In this document: one piece after another, positions 18,634-28,280 of the stretch | Position numbering within the stretch: position 1 is the first letter of the stretch | How the letters are laid out: each line of letters begins with the position of its first letter | DNA from: Hamadaea sp. | Lineage (GTDB): Bacteria > Actinomycetota > Actinomycetes > Mycobacteriales > Micromonosporaceae | Assembly: GCF_013362815.1 (NCBI RefSeq) | Contig: NZ_JABFVK010000009.1 | Span: forward strand, 1-64,000 | Direction: 5' to 3' | Length of the DNA stretch: 64,000 nucleotides | Position numbers and translations under genes: made by a program | The notes under the pieces: model-generated | What the model was told of the DNA's origin: nothing | The model's input: only the letters and a program-made list of their open reading frames with translations | Databases searched by the model: none

Positions 18634-21314
18634 GCGGCCTGCCGGACCGCGTCCTCGACGGCAGCGAGCAGCTTCGGCGCCTCTTCGGCCGGGAGACCGC
18701 CACCCTGGGCGAGGTCGGCGTTGCCACCGCCCCGGCCCGACAGCGCACCCTTGACGAGCGCGGCGGCGTCGAGGCCGCGAGCGCGGGCCGCACCGTTGAC
18801 CGCGACGATCAGCGACGCCTTGCCGTTGGCACGGGCGGCCACCGCCACCACACCGGCCCGATCGGCCGCGATCTTGCCGCGGACCTCCTGGGCCAGGGTG
18901 CGTACGTCGTTGGCGGCCGCGCCCTCCGGTGCCTCGGTGCCGACGAACGCGACACCGCCGAGGTCGATCGCCGATCCGGCCAGCGACGCCGCCCCGGCGA
19001 GGACCATCTGCGCCCGCATCTTCTCCAGCTCCCGCTCGGCGTCGCGCAGCTGCGCCACCGTCTGCTCGACCCGGTCGGCGACCTGGTCGTTCGGCACCCG
19101 GTACAGCTCGGCCAGCCGGGACACCAGCAGATGCTCCTTGGCGAGGTAGCTGAACGCGTCCAGCCCGACGAGCGCCTCCACCCGGCGTACGCCGGAACCG
19201 ATGGACGATTCGGACAGGATCTTCACCAGACCCAGCTGGCCGGAGCGCTCGGTGTGCGTACCGCCGCACAGCTCACGGGCGTAGTCGCCGACCTCGACGA
19301 CTCGCACGACGTCGCCGTACTTCTCGCCGAACAGCGCCATCGCGCCCATCGCCCGCGCCTCGGCCTGCGAAGTCAGGAAGGCCCGGACCTCCAGGTCCTC
19401 CAGCAGCACCTCGTTGATCTTCTGCTCGACGTCGATCAGCACGCTGCCCGGGACCGCGCCCGGAGTGTTGAAGTCGAACCGCAGCCGGCCCGGCGCGTTG
19501 AGCGAACCGGCCTGGGTCGCCGCCTCGCCGAGGAAGTTACGCATCGTCTGGTGCACCAGGTGGGTCGCCGTGTGCGCCCGCGAGATCGCCTTACGCCGGG
19601 TGATGTCGATCTCCGCGAACCCGGCCTCGCCCGCCCGGACCTCGCCGGACAGCACCTTGACCTTGTGCACGATCAGCCCCGGGATGGGCTTCTGCACGTC
19701 GAGCACCTGCACCCGGCCGGAGCCGACGGTGATGTGACCGGTGTCAGCCTGCTGCCCGCCGCCCTCGGCGTAGAACGGGGTGGTGTCGAGGACCAGCTCG
19801 ATCAGGTCGCCCTCGCCCGCCACCGCCAGCGTCTCCCCGGCCGGGGTCAGCAGGCTGCGTACGCGGGACTCACGGGCGATCTCGGCGTACCCGGTGAACT
19901 CGACCTCGCCGCCGGCCTCCAGCGAACCCCGGTACGCCGACAGGTCGGCGTGGCCGGTCTTGCGCGCCTGTGCGTCGGCCTTGGCCCGCTTACGCTGCTC
20001 GGCCATGAGCGACCGGAAGCCGTCGGTGTCGACCGACAGACCCTGCTCAGCTGCGATCTCCAAGGTGAGGTCGATCGGGAAGCCGTACGTGTCGTGCAGC
20101 TGGAACGCCTTGTCCCCGGACAGCTTGCTGCCGCTGGCGCGCTTCGTGTCGGCGATCGCGGTGTCGAGGATCGTCGTGCCGGCCCGCAGCGTCGAGAGGA
20201 ACGCGTCCTCCTCCGCGTACGCGTACTGCGAGATCCGCTCGAAGTCGGTGGCCACCTCGGGGTAGGACGGGGACATGCAGTCGCGGGCCACCGGCAGCAG
20301 CTGCGGCAGTGCCGGCTCCTGCCAGCCCAGCAGGCGCATCGCCCGGATGGATCGCCGCATGATCCGGCGCAGCACGTAGCCGCGGCCCTCGTTCGACGGG
20401 GTGATACCGTCGCCGATCAGCATCAGAGCGGTGCGGACGTGGTCGGCGATGACGCGCAGCCGCACGTCGTCGGGGTGCGACTCACTGGCGGTGTGCGTAT
20501 GCGTGACGTTGTACCGCTTGCCGGTCATCTCGCACGCCTTGTCGATCAGCGGGCGTACCTCGTCGATCTCGTAGAGGTTGTCGACGCCCTGCATGATCGA
20601 GGCCATCCGCTCCAGGCCCATGCCGGTGTCGATGTTCTTCGCCGGCAGCTCGCCCAGGATCGGGTAGTTCTCCTTGTCGGTGCCGGGGCCCCGCTCGTAC
20701 TGCATGAAGACGTTGTTCCAGATCTCCATGTAGCGGTCCTCGTCGACGGCCGGGCCGCCTTCCTGCCCGTACGCCGGCCCGCGGTCGACGTAGATCTCGG
20801 AACAGGGACCGCACGGTCCGGGAATGCCCATCGACCAGAAGTTGTCGGCCTTGCCCCGGCGCACGATGCGCTCGGCGGGCAGCCCGACGTTGCGCCAGTA
20901 TTCGATGGACTCGTCGTCGTCGAGGTAGACCGTCGCCCAGATCTTGTCCGGGTCGAGGCCGAACCCGCCCGCGTCGATCGGGTTGGTGATCAGCTCCCAG
21001 GACAGCTTGATCGCCTCGGCCTTGAAGTAGTCGCCGAACGAGAAGTTGCCGTTCATCTGGAAGAACGTGCCGTGCCGGCTGGTCTTGCCGACCTCGTCGA
21101 TGTCCGGGGTCCGGATGCACTTCTGCACGCTGACGGCACGCGGGAACGGCGCCGGCTGCTGACCGAGGAAGTACGGCACGAACTGCACCATGCCGGCGTT
21201 GATGAACAACAGGTTCGGGTCGTCGATGGCGGGCAACGGGGCGCTCGGCACCACCGTGTGACCGTTCGCCTCGAAGTGGGCCAGGAACCGGCGCTTGATC
21301 TCGGCGGTTCTCAT
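18630..21314 (-). CDS. alaS: Alanyl-tRNA synthetase
   Basis: Charges tRNA-Ala. The 894-residue length is normal. The class II core starts [19 protein letters not shown]; the editing-domain zinc and catalytic motifs HTATH (about residue 580) and CGGTH (about 682) are intact; a C-Ala domain follows. The second position after HTATH continues LVHQTMRN as in functional editing domains. Its ATG overlaps the stop of the small membrane protein upstream by four bases, and its stop overlaps ruvX, so this is a tightly coupled operon. Confidence 0.97.
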   Translation of the reverse strand: MRTAEIKRRFLAHFEANGHTVVPSAPLPAIDDPNLLFINAGMVQFVPYFLGQQPAPFPRAVSVQKCIRTPDIDEVGKTSRHGTFFQMNGNFSFGDYFKAEAIKLSWELITNPIDAGGFGLDPDKIWATVYLDDDESIEYWRNVGLPAERIVRRGKADNFWSMGIPGPCGPCSEIYVDRGPAYGQEGGPAVDEDRYMEIWNNVFMQYERGPGTDKENYPILGELPAKNIDTGMGLERMASIMQGVDNLYEIDEVRPLIDKACEMTGKRYNVTHTHTASESHPDDVRLRVIADHVRTALMLIGDGITPSNEGRGYVLRRIMRRSIRAMRLLGWQEPALPQLLPVARDCMSPSYPEVATDFERISQYAYAEEDAFLSTLRAGTTILDTAIADTKRASGSKLSGDKAFQLHDTYGFPIDLTLEIAAEQGLSVDTDGFRSLMAEQRKRAKADAQARKTGHADLSAYRGSLEAGGEVEFTGYAEIARESRVRSLLTPAGETLAVAGEGDLIELVLDTTPFYAEGGGQQADTGHITVGSGRVQVLDVQKPIPGLIVHKVKVLSGEVRAGEAGFAEIDITRRKAISRAHTATHLVHQTMRNFLGEAATQAGSLNAPGRLRFDFNTPGAVPGSVLIDVEQKINEVLLEDLEVRAFLTSQAEARAMGAMALFGEKYGDVVRVVEVGDYARELCGGTHTERSGQLGLVKILSESSIGSGVRRVEALVGLDAFSYLAKEHLLVSRLAELYRVPNDQVADRVEQTVAQLRDAERELEKMRAQMVLAGAASLAGSAIDLGGVAFVGTEAPEGAAANDVRTLAQEVRGKIAADRAGVVAVAARANGKASLIVAVNGAARARGLDAAALVKGALSGRGGGNADLAQGGGLPAEEAPKLLAAVEDAVRQAA

Positions 21315-21637
21315 CGGCTTGTGTCACCTTCCTGCTGTTCTCTGAAGTACTGGCTCGAATAGAACTTCTCCCCGACGCCACGCGCCCAGGGCAGGGCGGT
21401 GGTGTCGTCGAACGCCACGCCGTCGGCGAACGCCCGCTGTATCTCATCTTCCCGCTCGGCCATGCCGTAGCGGACGTCCTCCACGTACTCACGCACGGTC
21501 TCGCCGAGCCCGCCGATCGAGGAGGACACGCTCTCGGCGATGCCACCCGGAGTCAGCCGCTGCATACGCTTGCTCACCGCGCGTACGACCAAGGCCCCGA
21601 TGGCCAGCCCAGCACCCAGCCAGAGCAGCCGCTTCAC
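21311..21637 (-). CDS. Small membrane-anchored protein (DUF6167-like)
   Basis: A 108-residue protein starting at GTG 21637 with one N-terminal transmembrane helix ([18 protein letters not shown]) followed by a soluble, acidic tail containing [22 protein letters not shown] and a Tyr-rich end. It lies between a DUF948 protein and alaS, overlapping alaS by four bases, an arrangement I recognise from other actinobacterial alaS operons. Role unknown; the context with mltG and DUF948 suggests envelope maintenance, which is inference. Confidence 0.8.
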   Translation of the reverse strand: MKRLLWLGAGLAIGALVVRAVSKRMQRLTPGGIAESVSSSIGGLGETVREYVEDVRYGMAEREDEIQRAFADGVAFDDTTALPWARGVGEKFYSSQYFREQQEGDTSR

Positions 21638-21639
21638 CT

Positions 21640-22095
21640 CTACCGCCCCCTCGCTGCCTTGCGCTGCGCCTTGAGCGTCGCGCGGACCGCCTTCTCGTCG
21701 TCGGCCTGGCGGCGCGCGGCGTTGGCACGGCGGAAGCCGTAGCTGAACGCGGCCGCCTTGACCAGCGGGCTGGACGCGGCGGCCGAGACGACCCCGACCA
21801 GGTTGGCCACGTTGGCGGTGGCGGCCTGGGCGTGCTGCGTCATGGTGTCGACCCGGGCGAGCTGTACGTTGACGCCGTCGAGGGTGACCTGGACCTGGCC
21901 GAGCGCGGTGTTCACGTTGTCCACCGTGCCGTGCACCTCGTCGAGCAGCGGACCCGTACGCACCTGAACATCCTTCAGGGTCTGCGTGGCGGCGTCGATC
22001 GTATGCCGCAGCCGCAGCACGGGCACGACCAATGCGAGCATCAGCACCGCGAACGCCCCCGCGGCGACCAACGCCGCGATCTCCCAACCACGCAT
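21640..22095 (-). CDS. DUF948-family membrane protein
   Basis: A 151-residue protein with an N-terminal transmembrane helix (IAALVAAGAFAVLMLALVVPVL) then an extended amphipathic stretch (about 30-105) with heptad-like leucine/valine spacing (LLDEVHGTVDNVNTALGQVQ), typical of DUF948 coiled regions. It ends in a basic tail KAVRATLKAQRKAARGR. Start ATG 22095. It lies directly before the DUF6167-like gene with no real gap. It is probably a membrane scaffold-like protein; biochemical role not known for the family. Confidence 0.85.
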   Translation of the reverse strand: MRGWEIAALVAAGAFAVLMLALVVPVLRLRHTIDAATQTLKDVQVRTGPLLDEVHGTVDNVNTALGQVQVTLDGVNVQLARVDTMTQHAQAATANVANLVGVVSAAASSPLVKAAAFSYGFRRANAARRQADDEKAVRATLKAQRKAARGR

Positions 22096-22182
22096 GGCGC
22101 GGCCTCCCTCGACTCAGCCCGACGTGCAGACCTTACCTTTTCGGCCGCGTTGCGCCCCTTGCGCCCCGCTGGATCTCGGGCG

Positions 22183-25065
22183 CTAGCCCGCCGGCGAGGC
22201 GGTCGCGTCGGCACCGGTCCGGGTGAGCCGGTCGTCGGCGATGGCGTTGTAGACCTTGAACGACACCAGGGAGCCGCTGCAGTCCGTCGCGCCCGGGGAG
22301 GCGGCCGTCGGTCCCGACGGGTCCGGCGCGACCGTCGGCCGGTTGCGCAGCAACTCGTCGGGACACGGCTTGGTCCTTACCCAAAGGTCGAGTGTGTACT
22401 CGTCCTTGCGCCAGCAGGAGTAATGGCCGTCCACAGTGACCCCAGCCGCCTTCATCGGGCAGTCCTGGACCACCCAACGCTGCCAACCGGCGTCCTGCAA
22501 CGCGTTGACGTACGCCGTGTTCGTCTCGTCCGGCGACTTCTGCGAGGCCACGTCCCGCTCGCGGTATCGGCATTCGATGACGCACCACCGGCTGCCGTCC
22601 ACCTCGTCGGAGTGGGTCGTCGCGGCCCAGGACGGCACGTCGAGCGCGTCCAGCGAGGTGAACACCGGGTCCCGCGTCGCAGCCTGCACCAGCAGGTACA
22701 GCGGCAACGCGCCGAGCATGGTGACGACGACCGCCATCAGGGTCAGCATCCGCAGCCGCTGGCGTTCCCGCATCCGTTTACGCAACTCGGACCGGGCGTC
22801 GCGGATCGCGCCCACCCCGGCCTGCAGACCGGCCCGGGCCGACCGCGGTCGCGGCGGGCCGTCGAAGCCGGGGAAGTCGTCCGGGCCACCCGGGCGCATC
22901 GGGCCGCCCATGCCGGGCGCATTGGGACCCATGCCGGGCGGCATCGCACCACCTGGAGGCATCGCACCACCGGGCGGCATCGAACCCGGAGGCATCGCAC
23001 CGGGCGGCGCTGGAGGCGCGCCGAGCCCTGGGCCGGACGCCATCCGGTTGGGCCCGAGGTCGCCTGGGCGCTCCGGACCACGGCCCGGGGCGGCCGGACT
23101 GCCGAGGCCGCCACCCAGGCCGGGCGCACCCGGCCCACCGCCAGGTCCGCCAGGCCCACCAGGTCCGCCGGGACCAGCCGGTCCACCAGGCCCACCCGGT
23201 CCGCCGCCGCCGGGACCAGCCGGTCGGCTTGGTCCGCCGGGACCACCCGTGCCGCTAGGTCCACCAGGACCGCCAGGCCCAACCGACACACCGGGTCGTC
23301 CGGGCGCGGCCGGACCGCCGGGCCCACCAGATCCACCCGGGCCACCAGACACACCGGGTCGTCCGGGCGCGGCCGGACCGCCGCCGGGTCCACGACCGGG
23401 TCCGCCGACCGGTACGCCGCCGCGTCCCGGAGCAACCGGACTACCGAGTCCACCACCTGCACCGGGACCGTCCGGAGCACCAGTACGTCCCGGCCCACCC
23501 GGCTGATCACCACGCGGACCCACCGGTACGCCACCCCGACCGGGCGCGACCGGACTACCGAGTCCACCACCGGTACCCGGACCCGCAGGAGCTCCACCAC
23601 GCGGTCCACTCGGTACGCCACCCCGTCCGGGTGCCACCGGACTGCCGAGTCCACCACCAGAACCGGGGGCGGTGGGCGTACTGCCGGGGCCGGAGGCCGG
23701 ACGATTGCCGGGTCCGCCCGCTGCACCACGACCAGGTACGCCAGGAGCTCCTCGTCCGCCGTCGCGCGGGCGGTCGGCCGCCGGCGCGCCGGGTCCACTG
23801 GAGACACCCGGTCCGCCCGAACCGACAGGTCCGCTGGGGACACCAGGTCCACTGGGAACACCAGGTCCACTGGGAACACCAGGTCCACTGGGAACACTGG
23901 GGCCGGTGGGAACACCGCCACGGCCGGGCGCAGCCGGACCGGCTCCCCCGCGTCCGCCCGTCGGCTCGGCCGGGCTAGCGGCGTCGCCGCGCCGTCCGAG
24001 TGGGACGAATCGATCGCCGAGCGCGCCCGAACGGCGTCCGGGCGGCGGAGCGGCGGACGGCGGCTCGGCCGGAGTCGACTGTGTACTGCCGGCTGGGCCG
24101 GACCGGAACCCGCTCACGGCGTCGTCTTCGCGCCGATGCCCGGAGCGTGGGGGCTCCGGACCCTCGGCGGCCCGGCGACGGCCGCCACCGAACGTCGGCT
24201 CGTCGGCGGGTTCCTCGGCCCGGCGGAAACCCCCGGTCGGCGGCTCATCAGCTCGACGGCGACCCGCAGGCGGCGGTGCGGGAGCGTCTTCCGCCCGGCG
24301 ACGGCCACCCATCACGTCACCCGACGGCTCATCCCCACGACGGAAACCACCCGAAACCGGCTCATCGGCCCGACGACGTCCGGCCGGAGGCGGCGACGCG
24401 GGAGCGTCTTCCGCCCGGCGACGGCCACCCATCACGTCACCCGACGGCTCATCCCCACGACGGAAACCACCCGAAACCGGCTCATCGGCCCGACGGCGAC
24501 CGGCCGGAGGCGGCGACGCGGGAGCGTCTTCCGCCCGGCGACGCCCGCCCATCACATCGCCGGAAGGCTCATCCCCACGACGGAAACCACCCGCTGGAGG
24601 ATCGTCCTCGCGACGGTGGCCACCCGAGATCGGCTCGTCCGCGCGTCGGCGGCCGCCGCCCATGACGTCGCCCGACGGCTCATCCCCACGACGGAAACCA
24701 CCCGAAACCGGCTCATCGGCCCGACGGCGACCGGCCGGAGGCGGCGGGGGCGTGTCTTCGGTCCGTCGACGAGCCACCGGGGAACCGGGCATGGCGGGCG
24801 GAGGACCGCTGGGACCTGGGCCCGCAGGCGGTGGACCAGCCGCGGCGGGACCGGACTCGCCGCGCAAGGCGGCCCACCGGGAATCACCGGCTCCACCCCG
24901 CGTCTGCTCGCCCTTGCCGCCGGGGCCGATGTCGGCCTTGGCCTCCTTGGCGTGCCGCAGGTCGTCGAGCCAGCCGGTCTCCTCCTGGGGCACTTCCTGC
25001 GGCTCGCCGCCACGGCCTTTGCGACGGCCCCGGCCGTCGTCGGGTCGCTCCGCGTCGCGCGCCAT
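22183..25065 (-). CDS. 960-residue repeat-rich membrane protein with a C-terminal extracytoplasmic domain
   Basis: Four parts are visible. Residues 1-90 are charged (WLDDLRHAKEAKAD). Residues about 90-320 hold repeats of RRRADEPVSGGFRRGDEPSG, the DNA copies being nearly identical between 24290 and 24760. Residues about 330-740 are extremely Gly/Pro-rich (GGPGGPAAPGRPGVS type). One transmembrane helix lies near 773-795 (LTLMAVVVTMLGALPLYLLV), followed by a C-terminal domain of about 160 residues with several cysteines (SRWCVIECRYRERD, VVQDCPM, YSCWRKD, KPCPDELL). The C-terminal domain reads as a real folded region; I do not recognise it. Starts right after the rarA stop with GGAGGGG upstream. 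The opposite-strand open frame of 1622 codons is a shadow. Confidence 0.8.
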   Translation of the reverse strand: MARDAERPDDGRGRRKGRGGEPQEVPQEETGWLDDLRHAKEAKADIGPGGKGEQTRGGAGDSRWAALRGESGPAAAGPPPAGPGPSGPPPAMPGSPVARRRTEDTPPPPPAGRRRADEPVSGGFRRGDEPSGDVMGGGRRRADEPISGGHRREDDPPAGGFRRGDEPSGDVMGGRRRAEDAPASPPPAGRRRADEPVSGGFRRGDEPSGDVMGGRRRAEDAPASPPPAGRRRADEPVSGGFRRGDEPSGDVMGGRRRAEDAPAPPPAGRRRADEPPTGGFRRAEEPADEPTFGGGRRRAAEGPEPPRSGHRREDDAVSGFRSGPAGSTQSTPAEPPSAAPPPGRRSGALGDRFVPLGRRGDAASPAEPTGGRGGAGPAAPGRGGVPTGPSVPSGPGVPSGPGVPSGPGVPSGPVGSGGPGVSSGPGAPAADRPRDGGRGAPGVPGRGAAGGPGNRPASGPGSTPTAPGSGGGLGSPVAPGRGGVPSGPRGGAPAGPGTGGGLGSPVAPGRGGVPVGPRGDQPGGPGRTGAPDGPGAGGGLGSPVAPGRGGVPVGGPGRGPGGGPAAPGRPGVSGGPGGSGGPGGPAAPGRPGVSVGPGGPGGPSGTGGPGGPSRPAGPGGGGPGGPGGPAGPGGPGGPGGPGGGPGAPGLGGGLGSPAAPGRGPERPGDLGPNRMASGPGLGAPPAPPGAMPPGSMPPGGAMPPGGAMPPGMGPNAPGMGGPMRPGGPDDFPGFDGPPRPRSARAGLQAGVGAIRDARSELRKRMRERQRLRMLTLMAVVVTMLGALPLYLLVQAATRDPVFTSLDALDVPSWAATTHSDEVDGSRWCVIECRYRERDVASQKSPDETNTAYVNALQDAGWQRWVVQDCPMKAAGVTVDGHYSCWRKDEYTLDLWVRTKPCPDELLRNRPTVAPDPSGPTAASPGATDCSGSLVSFKVYNAIADDRLTRTGADATASPAG
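24289..24770. repeat. In-gene near-identical repeats (about 120 bp unit)
   Basis: Within the 960-codon gene, blocks such as 24301-24412 and 24421-24532 are almost identical, with degenerate copies to about 24770. They keep reading frame and encode the RRRADEP/FRRGDEP units. Recent duplication, unequal crossing-over or assembly collapse are all possible. Confidence 0.85.
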
Positions 25066-26541
25066 CTAACGCCCCTCCCCTTTCTCCGGTTCTCGGTCCG
25101 CCGGAGTCTGGCCCGGTTCGATGCCCGAACCGGCATTCGCGCCATTGTGCCGGTCCGGCGGCGGCAGCGGCACACCGCGTACCACCGAACGGAGTTTGGG
25201 CAGCCGGGCGGCGACCGCTCGTTCCGCGCCATGATCGGTCGGCTCGTAGTAATCGGTCCGGGCGATCGCGTCCGGCGCGTATTGCTGGGTCACCACACCC
25301 CGGGGATCGTCGTGCGGGTAGCGGTAGCCGGAGCCGTGCCCGAGCCCGGCCGCCCCGCGATAGTGCGCGTCCCGGAGATGCTTGGGGACGCTGCCGGCCT
25401 GGCCTGCGCGTACGTCGGTCATCGCCTTGCCGATCGCGGTCGTGGCCGAGTTCGACTTCGGTGCGGTCGCCAGGTGGATGACGGCCTGCGACAGGTTGAG
25501 CTGCGCCTCGGGCAGGCCGACGAACTCGACGGCGTTGGCCGCGGCGGTCGCCACCATCAGCGCCGTCGGGTCGGCCATGCCGACGTCCTCGGAGGCGAAG
25601 ATGATCATGCGCCGGGCGATGAACCGGGCGTCCTCGCCCGCGACGAGCATGCGGGCCAGGTAATGCAGCGCGGCGTCGACGTCGGAGCCACGCATGCTCT
25701 TGATGAACGCGCTCACGACGTCATAATGCTCGTCACCGGCCCGGTCGTAGCGCAGGGCCGCGGTGTCGACCGCTTTCTCCGCCAGCGGCAGGTCGATCTC
25801 GGTCACGCCCAGCTCCGTGGCCGACCCGGCCGCCGCCTCCAGCGCCGTCAGCGCTTTACGGACGTCACCGCCCGCGAGGCGTACCAGATGATCTTCCGCA
25901 TCGGACGCGAGCGTGACGGCACCGCCCAGACCGCGCTCATCGGTGGTCGCGCGCCGCACCAAAGCGCGGACTCCGTCGTCGTCCAGGGGTTTGAGCGTCA
26001 GCAGTACGCAGCGCGACAGCAGCGGCGAGATGACCGAGAAGTAGGGGTTCTCGGTGGTGGCGGCGAGCAGCGTGATCGTGCGGTCCTCGACCGCCGCGAG
26101 CAGCGAGTCCTGCTGCGCCTTGGAGAAGCGGTGGACCTCGTCGAGGAACAGTACGGTGGCCGGGCCGCCCCGGCGACGGCGCTGGCGAGCGGCGTCGATC
26201 TCGGCCCGGACGTCCTTCACACCCGCCGTGAGCGCGGACATCGCCACGAAGTGACGCTCGCTCGCCCGGGCGACGAGGTGCGCGATCGTGGTCTTGCCGC
26301 TGCCGGGCGGACCCCAGAGGATCACCGACATCGGCGCGCCGCCACTGACCAGCCGACGAAGCGGCGCGCCGGCCGCGAGCAGATGATCTTGTCCGACCAG
26401 CTCGTCGACGCTTGCCGGCCGCATCCGGACGGCCAGCGGCGCGTCCGGGCCGGGCTCGGCGAACCCGGCGACAGGACCGCCGGGGCCGGGCGTCGTGGGG
26501 ATGGCGAAGAGGCCGTCCATCTCCATGGGCTGGGATTCCAT
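25066..26541 (-). CDS. rarA: Replication-associated recombination protein A (RarA/MgsA AAA ATPase)
   Basis: Clamp-loader-like AAA+ ATPase acting at stalled forks with single-strand-binding protein. The 491-residue product has [15 protein letters not shown], Walker [10 protein letters not shown] (about 77-85), Walker [12 protein letters not shown] (about 129), sensor and arginine-finger regions, and the C-terminal MgsA/RarA tail including [17 protein letters not shown]. Stop abuts the start of the 960-residue protein, so they share a transcript. Located upstream of the alaS operon, as commonly found in actinobacteria. Confidence 0.95.
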   Translation of the reverse strand: MESQPMEMDGLFAIPTTPGPGGPVAGFAEPGPDAPLAVRMRPASVDELVGQDHLLAAGAPLRRLVSGGAPMSVILWGPPGSGKTTIAHLVARASERHFVAMSALTAGVKDVRAEIDAARQRRRRGGPATVLFLDEVHRFSKAQQDSLLAAVEDRTITLLAATTENPYFSVISPLLSRCVLLTLKPLDDDGVRALVRRATTDERGLGGAVTLASDAEDHLVRLAGGDVRKALTALEAAAGSATELGVTEIDLPLAEKAVDTAALRYDRAGDEHYDVVSAFIKSMRGSDVDAALHYLARMLVAGEDARFIARRMIIFASEDVGMADPTALMVATAAANAVEFVGLPEAQLNLSQAVIHLATAPKSNSATTAIGKAMTDVRAGQAGSVPKHLRDAHYRGAAGLGHGSGYRYPHDDPRGVVTQQYAPDAIARTDYYEPTDHGAERAVAARLPKLRSVVRGVPLPPPDRHNGANAGSGIEPGQTPADREPEKGEGR

Positions 26542-26580
26542 CGGCAGAAGGATACTCCCCGTAACCGACGTTTCCCGCGC

Positions 26581-27726
26581 TCAGCGAGCGCTGCGCATCG
26601 CCACCAGGGAGGACGTCGCGGCACGCTTGAGCCAGGCCGCGAGCGGTCGCTCGACGTAACGATGGACCAGCCAGGCCAGCCCCAGCAGTCCGGCGACTAG
26701 GACGATCACGAGCAGCCAGCCGGGCACGTGCGCGCGCAGTCCGCCGATCACCGTGACGCCGAGGGTCTGATGGAGCAGGTACAGCGGATAGGTCAGCGCA
26801 CCCGCGGTGACCAGCCACGGCCAGCTGATCCGGCTGCCGTGCCCGGTCGCGATCAGGCTCATCACGGCGAAGCACCCGGTGATGATCAGCCCGGCGGGAA
26901 TCCATTCGGCCGGGCCGTGCTCGCCCAGAGTGGCAGTGAGATGGGAGTCCACCCGATAGAGGGCGACCAGCCAACTCGCGATCACGATGCCCCACAGCAG
27001 CGGCGTACCGCCGAATCGGTGGACCAGGAACAACGCCAGGCCCGCCACGAAGTACGGGACGTTCTCGGCCGAGATGAGCCAGGCCAGCCACGGCTGCCCC
27101 GACACGAAGATCGAGACCGCCAGCCAGATGACGCAGAAGTAGACGACCCGGCGATAGGTCACGCCCAGCGCCACCACAATCGCGAAGAGCAGGTAGAACC
27201 GCAGTTCCACACCGAGAGTCCAGTACGACGGGTCCACGTCCGGGACGCCCAGCGGGTTCTGCAGCATCGTCAGGTTGGCCGCCGTCTGCGGCCAGGTCAC
27301 TTCTCGCGTACCGAACAACGCCAGCACCGCCGCCGAGGCGAGCACGGCCAGCCAGTACGCGGGATAGAGGCGTACGACGCGGGAGGCGGCGAAGTCCCCG
27401 ACCCGTCTTCCCCAGCTGCTCATACCGATGACGAAGCCGGAGATCAGGAAGAACAGCTCGACGCCGAGCCAGCCGTACCGGGCGATCCCGGCCAACGGCC
27501 CGAAGTCGGCGGCTCCGGCGTCGGCCCAGCCCGCCGTCGGCGCGGCGATCAGGTGCCAGCTGACTACGGCCAGCGCGGCCAGAAGCCGGAGTCCGTCCAG
27601 GATGCGCAGCCGGGGCCGGGCCGGTCGGTCCATTGGGCTCGGTTCGGGCGCGGTTTGCGCCATCGGTTCGCCGGGCTCGGCTTGCGCCGGGGGTGCCAAC
27701 TCCTGGGACCGCATCGTGCCGAGCAT
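26581..27726 (-). CDS. Acyltransferase-3 family membrane acyltransferase
   Basis: A 381-residue integral membrane O-acyltransferase (OafA/NodX type) with about ten hydrophobic helices. Conserved features are LRILDGLRLLAALAVVSWHL near residue 40, with the family histidine, FFLISGFVIGMSSWGRR (about 97-113) and RVVRLYPAYWLAVL, the R-x-x-R-x-x-P motif. It transfers acyl groups to sugars or lipids on the outer face; the acceptor is unknown. Start is uncertain: ATG 27726 is open, but the conserved part begins near 27633. It ends 39 bp before rarA. Confidence 0.88.
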   Translation of the reverse strand: MLGTMRSQELAPPAQAEPGEPMAQTAPEPSPMDRPARPRLRILDGLRLLAALAVVSWHLIAAPTAGWADAGAADFGPLAGIARYGWLGVELFFLISGFVIGMSSWGRRVGDFAASRVVRLYPAYWLAVLASAAVLALFGTREVTWPQTAANLTMLQNPLGVPDVDPSYWTLGVELRFYLLFAIVVALGVTYRRVVYFCVIWLAVSIFVSGQPWLAWLISAENVPYFVAGLALFLVHRFGGTPLLWGIVIASWLVALYRVDSHLTATLGEHGPAEWIPAGLIITGCFAVMSLIATGHGSRISWPWLVTAGALTYPLYLLHQTLGVTVIGGLRAHVPGWLLVIVLVAGLLGLAWLVHRYVERPLAAWLKRAATSSLVAMRSAR

Positions 27727-27836
27727 AGGCGAGTCCCATCCAGTCGGTCATATCGGAGTCGCCCAGGTTCGGCGGGTGATTGTGGGAATTAGCCGGGAGA
27801 GTGGCTCGAGTCGGCTTCGTTGCCTAGAGTGATCGC

Positions 27837-28280
27837 ATGGAGCACTCCCTGGCCGCCGGTCTGACCGCCCGGGTGCAGCTTCGCGTCTCCGACGCCGACA
27901 CCGCCCAGGCCCTGGGCTCGGGTGACGTGCCGGTTCTCGGTACGCCGAGAGTGCTCGCCCTGGCGGAGGCGGCCACGGTCGCCGCGACCGCGCGGCACCT
28001 GCCGTCCGGGGCGACCACCGTCGGCGTACGCGCCGAGCTGGATCATCGTTCGCCGACAGCGGTCGGCCGAGTCGTCGTCGCCGAGGCGCATCTGGTCACA
28101 GTGGACGGTCGTCGGCTGATCTTCGACGTCGCCGTACGCGACGAGGATCTCCTCGTGGCGGACGGCCGGATCGAGCGGATCCTGGTCGACCGGCAGCGCT
28201 TCATCGCGAAGGCCACCGACGTGCCCTCGGCCGGAGACGGCGGGCCTGCGGCCGGAAACATCGAAGGAGCGGCCGGATGA
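27837..28280 (+). CDS. FlK-like hotdog-fold acyl-CoA thioesterase
   Basis: A 147-residue single-hotdog protein resembling fluoroacetyl-CoA thioesterase FlK. The three FlK catalytic positions appear conserved: Thr in VLGTPRVLALAEAA, Glu in the same helix, and His in AELDHRSPTAVG; the C-terminal QRFIAK also matches FlK's ending. Such homologues are common and do not prove fluoroacetate handling; general clearance of toxic or housekeeping acyl-CoA is more likely. -10-like TAGAGT (27825-27830) lies 6 nt before ATG, so it is probably leaderless. Overlaps the next gene by four bases. Confidence 0.85.
   Translation: MEHSLAAGLTARVQLRVSDADTAQALGSGDVPVLGTPRVLALAEAATVAATARHLPSGATTVGVRAELDHRSPTAVGRVVVAEAHLVTVDGRRLIFDVAVRDEDLLVADGRIERILVDRQRFIAKATDVPSAGDGGPAAGNIEGAAG

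Noticed and set aside
24289-24770. CRISPR-like repeated blocks
   Set aside because: Repeats are in-frame coding units without unique spacers.
21832-26700. 1622-codon open frame on the + strand
   Set aside because: Lies opposite rarA, the 960-residue protein and two small genes; low-complexity Arg/Thr/Gly product with no domain. A high-GC shadow.
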